The notes under the pieces: model-generated
Told to the model about the DNA's origin: nothing
Databases searched by the model: none
The model's input: the letters and a program-made list of their open reading frames with translations, nothing else
Shown: positions 32,404-36,832 of the stretch, piece by piece
Numbering within the stretch: position 1 is the stretch's first letter
How the letters are laid out: each line of letters starts with the position of its first letter
Program-made: the position numbers and the translations under genes
NCBI GenBank assembly: GCA_016790695.1
Contig: JAEUOS010000065.1
Coordinates: forward strand, 1-36,832
Direction: 5' to 3'
Origin: Burkholderiales bacterium
Lineage (GTDB): Bacteria; Pseudomonadota; Gammaproteobacteria; Burkholderiales; JAEUOS01
DNA length: 36,832 nt

Positions 32404-33948
32404 CTACATCACCAGTTCGATCAGTCCCGGGCCGCGGCGCGCCAGCGCGCGCCCGAGCGCGTGCGCCAGTTCGTCCAGGGTCGCGGCGCGCGCGGCCTCC
32501 AGGCCCTGGCCGCGCGCCAGCGCGCACCAGTCGAGATCGGGCCGGTCCAGCGTGAGCATGTCGGTCGCGCGCCGGCCCGGCGCGCCGGCGCCGACATTGG
32601 CCAGTTCGCCGCGCAGGATGTTGTAGGAGCGGTTGGCGAACACGATCACCGTGACGTCGAGGTTCTCGCGCGCCATCGTCCACATCGCCTGCAGCGTGTA
32701 CATGCCGCTGCCGTCGCCCTCGAGGGCGATCACCTTGCGATCCGGGCAGGCGACCGCCGCGCCGACCGCGGCCGGCAGGGCGAAGCCGATCGCGCCGCCC
32801 ATCACGCACAGCCAGTCGTGCGGTTGCGCGTTGGTGGTGAGCGCGGCGAAACCGCGGCCGGTCGACACCGATTCGTCGACGACGATCGCGCCCTCGGGCA
32901 GGAGCGCGCCGAGAACCGCGGCGATGCCCTCCTGCGTCAGCTTGCCGGTCGGCACGGCGGGCGGCTCGAGGCGCGCGAGCTGCGCCGGCGCGGTGGTGCG
33001 CGCCCCGAGTTCGTCGGCCAGCGCTTCCAGCGCTCCGGTGATGTCGTCCTCGACGCCCGCGAGCCGGGTGAAGCCGCAGGCCGTCGGCGCCTGCAGGCTG
33101 GGCTTGCCGGGATAGGCGAAGAAACTGACCGGCGGCCGCGCGCCGGCCAGCACCACCGAGCGCAGGTCGGCCAGGAAGGCCAGCGCGGCATCGACCACGT
33201 AGGGGATGCGATGCGCGATCACGCGACCGGCGCCGCGCTCGATGCGCGCGCTGTTGTACTCGGAGATGATGCGGCAGCCGGTGGCGGCGGCGATCCGGCC
33301 GGCCCACTCGAGCGCGGGCGCATGCACCCCGGCGCCGCCCAGGAGCAGTGCGGCGTTGGGCCCCTTCAGCGCGGCGGCCGCAGCCTTGACCGCGTCGGCG
33401 GACACGGCGGTGCGCGGCGCGGCCGCGCGCGCGACCGCCGGGCCGTCGGCCTCGTTCCAGGCGGTGTCGGCCGGCAGGATCAGCGTGGCGATGCGCCCCG
33501 GCGCGGTGCGTGCCGCCTCGACCGCGCGCGCGCCGTCGGTGGCGACGTCGCGCGCGCTCCAGGAGGTGCGCACCCAGTCCGACATCGGGCGCGCGACCCC
33601 TTCGATGTCGGAGGTCAGCGGCGCGTCGTGGCGGATGTGGTAGCTCGCATGCTCGCCGACGATGTTGACGATGCCCGAGCGCGCCTTCTTGGCGTTGTGC
33701 AGGTTGGCCAGGCCGTTGCCCAGCCCCGGGCCGAGGTGCAGCAGCGTGGCCGCCGGCTTGCCCGCCATCCGGTAGTAGCCGTCGGCGGCGCCGGTGACCA
33801 CGCCTTCGAACAGGCCGAGCACGCAGCGCATGCCTTCGATCTTGTCGAGGGCCGCGACGAAATGCATCTCGGAGGTGCCGGGGTTGGTGAAGCAGACCTC
33901 GACGCCGCTGGCGACGAGCGTGCGGACCAGGCTTTCGGCTCCGTTCAT
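32404..33948 (-). CDS. thiamine-diphosphate enzyme, acetolactate synthase large subunit-like
   Basis: 514 residues of the three-domain ThDP family. Glu48 in GLFEGVVTGAADGY is the catalytic Glu, the GPGLGNGLANLHNA segment closes the Pyr domain, and the PP domain has EGDGSGMYTLQAMWT followed by VIVFANRSYN, the GDG-x26-N ThDP/Mg motif. The opening MNGAESLVRTLVASGVEVCFTN is common to a betaproteobacterial group annotated as acetolactate synthase large subunit or benzoylformate decarboxylase-like. No IlvN small subunit lies nearby. ATG 33948 is used; the region upstream in frame is antisense of the neighbours. Confidence 0.87.
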   Translation of the reverse strand: MNGAESLVRTLVASGVEVCFTNPGTSEMHFVAALDKIEGMRCVLGLFEGVVTGAADGYYRMAGKPAATLLHLGPGLGNGLANLHNAKKARSGIVNIVGEHASYHIRHDAPLTSDIEGVARPMSDWVRTSWSARDVATDGARAVEAARTAPGRIATLILPADTAWNEADGPAVARAAAPRTAVSADAVKAAAAALKGPNAALLLGGAGVHAPALEWAGRIAAATGCRIISEYNSARIERGAGRVIAHRIPYVVDAALAFLADLRSVVLAGARPPVSFFAYPGKPSLQAPTACGFTRLAGVEDDITGALEALADELGARTTAPAQLARLEPPAVPTGKLTQEGIAAVLGALLPEGAIVVDESVSTGRGFAALTTNAQPHDWLCVMGGAIGFALPAAVGAAVACPDRKVIALEGDGSGMYTLQAMWTMARENLDVTVIVFANRSYNILRGELANVGAGAPGRRATDMLTLDRPDLDWCALARGQGLEAARAATLDELAHALGRALARRGPGLIELVM

Positions 33949-34042
33949 GGTGCGAAGATCCTTCGTTGGCAAAGGCCGTGAATGTACCGCAGCGCGCACG
34001 GCGTGGCGCGGCGCGCTGCGCCGCCGGGCGTGCGCCCGCGGT

Positions 34043-34651
34043 TCAGCGCCGCGCGAGCACCACGGCCAGTTCGGCCATGCCCATCGGATGCGGGACCCGG
34101 GGGTAGGGCGGCTTGGGCCACTCCCAGCGCGCCGCGTCGAACAGCGCCCGCATGGCGTGGATGTCGCAATGGTAGGGCGGGCCCTCGATGAAGCCGTCGG
34201 CCGCGCCGCTGCGCGCGGCCTGCGCGAACAGGGCGAACAGGCGCGCGCCGGGCCTGAGCCAGGCGTGCAGCGCGGCGGCGTAGCCGATCCAGCGGTCGGG
34301 ATGCAGCGCGCAGACGCAGGTCTGCTCGTAGACCGCGTCGAAGGGCGCGTCGGGCCGCCAGTCGAGCACATCGGCCTCGACGACGCGCGCGGATGCGCCC
34401 GCGGCAGCCAGCGCGGCGCGCGTGCGCTCGACCGCAGCACGCGCATAGTCGAGCGCGACCACCTCGAAGCCGCGCGCCGCCAGAAGGGCGACTTCGTGGC
34501 CGGCGCCGCAGCCCGGCACCGCGATCCGGCATGGCGCGAGCGCGCCCGAGTCGAGCCATGCGACCAGCTGCGGGCTCGGCGCGCCGCGGTCCCAGGGGGT
34601 GCGGCGCTGCTCGAACTTGTCCTGCCAGAATTCACGGTCCGGGCCAGCCAT
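34043..34651 (-). CDS. thiopurine S-methyltransferase (TPMT)-like SAM methyltransferase
   Basis: 202 residues. It opens with DREFWQDKFEQRRTPWDRGAP, typical of the TPMT family, and has the SAM loop IAVPGCGAGHEV, acidic strand 2 VVALDYARAAVERT, ADVLDWR and the late YEQTCVCALHPD segment. TPMT proteins methylate thiols, tellurite or selenite in bacteria, and many small 'methyltransferase domain' proteins share the fold. The gene lies 94 bp upstream of the ThDP enzyme gene on the same strand. ATG 34651 places the motif at residue 4. Confidence 0.84.
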   Translation of the reverse strand: MAGPDREFWQDKFEQRRTPWDRGAPSPQLVAWLDSGALAPCRIAVPGCGAGHEVALLAARGFEVVALDYARAAVERTRAALAAAGASARVVEADVLDWRPDAPFDAVYEQTCVCALHPDRWIGYAAALHAWLRPGARLFALFAQAARSGAADGFIEGPPYHCDIHAMRALFDAARWEWPKPPYPRVPHPMGMAELAVVLARR

Positions 34652-34766
34652 GCGCGCGATTCTGCCATGCGCCCGGCAGCCGCGAACCCCGGGGTGCCGG
34701 CAGAGCCCTGCCCTACAATGCGGCGCTCCGGCCGCCATCGCGTCGGCGCCGCCGCGGAGATTTCGC

Positions 34767-35630
34767 ATGGCCCTCGAATTGAAGCCGCTGCACCCCGTGT
34801 TCGCCGCCGAGGCCTCCGGCGTGGACCTGCGGCGTCCGCTGGACGCCGCGACCATCGCCGCGATCGACGCGGCGATGGACCGCCATGCGGTGCTGGTGTT
34901 CCGCGACCAGCCGATGAGCGAGACCGAGCAGGTCGCCTGCGCGCGCCAGTTCGGGCCCCTCGACGCCGGCCTGCGCAAGGCCACCGGCGCGGCCACGCGC
35001 TTCGCCCACGAGGAACTGATCGACATCTCGAACCTGGCGCTCGACGGCTCGATCGCCGCGCGCGACGCCGCCAGGCTCGTCGGCACGCTCGCCAACCAGT
35101 TGTGGCACAGCGACAGCTCGTTCCAGAATCTGCCGATCAAGTACTCGATGCTGTCGGCGGTCGCCGTGCCCGAGACCGGCGGCGACACCGAATGGGCCGA
35201 CCTGCGCGCGGCCTTCGACGCGCTGCCGGACGACCTCAGGGCAGCCGTCGCGGGCCGAAGTGCGCGTCATTCGACGTTCCATTCGCGCATCCTGCTGGGC
35301 GACGACAAGTACACCCGCGAGCAGCTCGAGCGCTTTGCGCCGGTCGAATGGCCGCTGGTGCGCACCCATCCGGGCTCGGGGCGCCAGCTGCTGTTCGTCG
35401 GCGCCCACTGCGACCGCATCGACGGCATGTCGGTGCCGGAAGCGCGCCTCCTGATCGCCGAACTCATCGAACACGCGACGCAGCGCGACTTCGTCTATCG
35501 CCACCGCTGGCGCGCCGGCGACTACGTGATGTGGGACAACCGGTCGACACTGCATCGCGGGCGCCGCTACGACCTCGCGGCGCGCCGCGACCTGCGCCGC
35601 ACCACGACACTGGAGCGGCACGCCGCCTGA
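34767..35630 (+). CDS. TauD/TfdA family alpha-ketoglutarate-dependent dioxygenase
   Basis: 287 residues. The metal ligands are His114 and Asp116 in QLWHSDSSF and the distal His263 in TLHRGRRYD; the 2-oxoglutarate Arg is in the last 20 residues (ARRDLRRTTTL). LHPVFAAEASGVDLRRPL is the usual TauD opening. Members hydroxylate taurine, 2,4-D, alkyl sulfates or other small anions. The substrate cannot be told. GGAGA is found before ATG 34767, and TACAAT (34714-34719) may be the -10. It diverges from the TPMT-like gene. Confidence 0.88.
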   Translation: MALELKPLHPVFAAEASGVDLRRPLDAATIAAIDAAMDRHAVLVFRDQPMSETEQVACARQFGPLDAGLRKATGAATRFAHEELIDISNLALDGSIAARDAARLVGTLANQLWHSDSSFQNLPIKYSMLSAVAVPETGGDTEWADLRAAFDALPDDLRAAVAGRSARHSTFHSRILLGDDKYTREQLERFAPVEWPLVRTHPGSGRQLLFVGAHCDRIDGMSVPEARLLIAELIEHATQRDFVYRHRWRAGDYVMWDNRSTLHRGRRYDLAARRDLRRTTTLERHAA

Positions 35631-35703
35631 GCCGCGCCGCGCGGGGGCGGTCGCGACGCCGGCCCCGATCGCCACAACGCCTTCCCCACTCCCCGGACAT
35701 CGC

Positions 35704-36534
35704 ATGGAACCGAACATCGCAGAACTGATCGAACGCCGCTTCGGGATGCCGGCCGAGGCCGGGCGCGCCTGGCCGGCGACCGGCACCATCGCCGCGATGC
35801 TCGCGCACCGCGTGCACCGGCGCTACACCGGCGCGGCGATCGCCGAGGACACCATGCAGGTGCTGCTGGCGGCGGCGCTGTCCGCGCCGTCGAAGTCCGA
35901 CCTGCAGCAGGCGAGCGTGATCCGCGTGCGCGACGCCGGCCTGCGCCGGGAGATCGACGCGCTGACGCCCGGCATGCCGTGGGTCGCCGAGGCGCCGGAG
36001 TACCTGGTGTTCTGCGGCGACAACCGCCGCCACCGCCAGGTCGCCGCGCTGCGCGGCAAGCCGTTTCCGAACGACACCCTCGACATGTTCATGAACGCGG
36101 CGGTCGATGCCGGCCTGGTGATGCAGTCGTTCATCATCGCCGCCGAGTCGGTCGGCCTCGGCTGCTGTCCGATCAGCCTGATCCGCAACCCGATCGAGCG
36201 CCTCGGCGCGCTGCTGGCGCTGCCGCCCGGCGTCTTTCCGGTCGCCGGCCTGTGCGTCGGTCATCCCGCCGAGGCGGGCCGGCTTTCCATGCGTCTGCCG
36301 CCCGCGGTCACGGTGCATACCGACCGCTACGACGCCAGCGGCTTCGAGGCCGAACTGGCCGCCTACGACGCGCGCCGCGCCGCGGCGGAGCCGCCGCCGC
36401 GACAGAAGTACGTCGAGCGCTTCGGCGAGGTCACGCCCTATACCTGGTCGGAGGACAAGGCGCGCCAGTACGCGGTGCCCGAGCGGCACGCGTTCGGCGA
36501 CTGGGTGCGCCGCCAGGGCTTCGCGCTCAGGTAG
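35704..36534 (+). CDS. nitroreductase family protein (NfsA/FRP-like)
   Basis: 276 residues of the FMN nitroreductase fold. HRVHRRYTGAAIAEDTMQVLLAAALSAPSKSDLQQ contains the first FMN-contact segment with Ser-Pro replaced by Ala-Pro-Ser, DAGLVMQSFIIAAESVGLGCCPISLIRN is the dimer helix, and PVAGLCVGHPAEAG the second FMN strand. The C-terminal extension (RYDASGFEAELAAYDARR...) resembles NfsA-type NADPH nitroreductases. It is 73 bp after the dioxygenase gene on the same strand. Confidence 0.88.
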   Translation: MEPNIAELIERRFGMPAEAGRAWPATGTIAAMLAHRVHRRYTGAAIAEDTMQVLLAAALSAPSKSDLQQASVIRVRDAGLRREIDALTPGMPWVAEAPEYLVFCGDNRRHRQVAALRGKPFPNDTLDMFMNAAVDAGLVMQSFIIAAESVGLGCCPISLIRNPIERLGALLALPPGVFPVAGLCVGHPAEAGRLSMRLPPAVTVHTDRYDASGFEAELAAYDARRAAAEPPPRQKYVERFGEVTPYTWSEDKARQYAVPERHAFGDWVRRQGFALR

Positions 36535-36582
36535 CCCGCCGCGGCGCGCGAGGCGGGCGGCCGGCGCGCGAATGCGCGGCGT

Positions 36583-36832
36583 TCAGGACGGGATGCGCAC
36601 CTGCATCGAGGCGTAGCCGTGGACGAAGGGCGAGGCGACGCGCTCGGGCTCGCCCACCACCTCGACGACCGGATGGCGCCGCAGCAGCTCCTCCCAGAGG
36701 ATCGACAGCTGCATCTCCGCCAGGCGGTTGCCGACGCAGCGGTGGATGCCGAAGCCGAACGACAGGTGCTGGCGCGGGCGCGCGCGGTCGATGATGAACG
36801 CATCGGGGTTCTCGATCACCTCGTCGTCGCGG
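36583..36832 (-). CDS. cytochrome P450, partial (C-terminal end)
   Basis: The frame is open to the right edge and gives the last 80 or so residues of a P450. [10 protein letters not shown] is the heme-ligand loop with the proximal Cys, followed by the helix L segment [18 protein letters not shown] and the C-terminal beta structure [38 protein letters not shown] ahead of it is the common end of class I bacterial P450s. The start lies beyond the window. It converges with the nitroreductase gene. Confidence 0.92.
   Translation of the reverse strand, partial: RDDEVIENPDAFIIDRARPRQHLSFGFGIHRCVGNRLAEMQLSILWEELLRRHPVVEVVGEPERVASPFVHGYASMQVRIPS

Overview
The window is GC-rich, densely packed chromosomal DNA from a betaproteobacterium, most likely Burkholderiales or an unnamed relative. 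The pointers are a tripartite tricarboxylate (TctABC) transporter with two Bug-type receptors, a DUF1840 protein, two PEP-CTERM exported proteins and many CoA-linked catabolic enzymes. I see no rRNA, tRNA or CRISPR array. About 44 genes or gene remnants are supported; most of the other long open frames are antisense shadows caused by the high GC content.

Layout. 1-2.9 kb: 5' part of an MFS permease gene, then an SDR overlapping a BtuF-like metal/cobalamin receptor, and a DUF4124 envelope protein. 2.9-7.2 kb (minus): a hotdog thioesterase with a UspA protein, then an SDR and two acyl-CoA dehydrogenases that resemble AtuG/AtuD of acyclic isoprenoid (citronellol) breakdown. 7.4-9.0 kb: an HNH nuclease and a PEP-CTERM protein. 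9.0-12.3 kb (minus): an FkbM methyltransferase, a PuuE-like polysaccharide deacetylase and a GH43-like propeller, diverging from an orphan NMT1-type receptor and a DsrE protein. 13.8-16.7 kb: CYTH phosphatase, aminotransferase, 2-hydroxychromene-2-carboxylate isomerase-like protein, DUF1840.

16.7-19.6 kb is a scar: two remnants of an IS91-type transposase lie in the wrong order (C-terminal piece, then a PEP-CTERM gene, then the N-terminal piece, read on the minus strand). A ring-hydroxylating dioxygenase beta-subunit gene is cut at one junction, and an internally deleted thioesterase gene lies next to it.

20.1-26.0 kb is an uptake and catabolism unit: receptor, PdxA-like dehydrogenase, TctC, TctB and TctA on the minus strand, diverging from a GntR/FCD regulator. 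The shared intergenic region holds a near-perfect 32-bp palindrome that contains a -10 hexamer for each direction.

26-28.2 kb: cupin, DEDDh exonuclease, helical membrane protein, YchJ, and a 44-residue lysine-rich exported peptide bracketed by terminator-like hairpins. 28.5-36.8 kb: rhlE helicase, an SDR without the Tyr/Lys pair, a pseudo-receiver protein, a DsbG-like lipoprotein, a ThDP enzyme, a TPMT-like methyltransferase, a TauD-type dioxygenase, a nitroreductase and the 3' end of a P450 gene.
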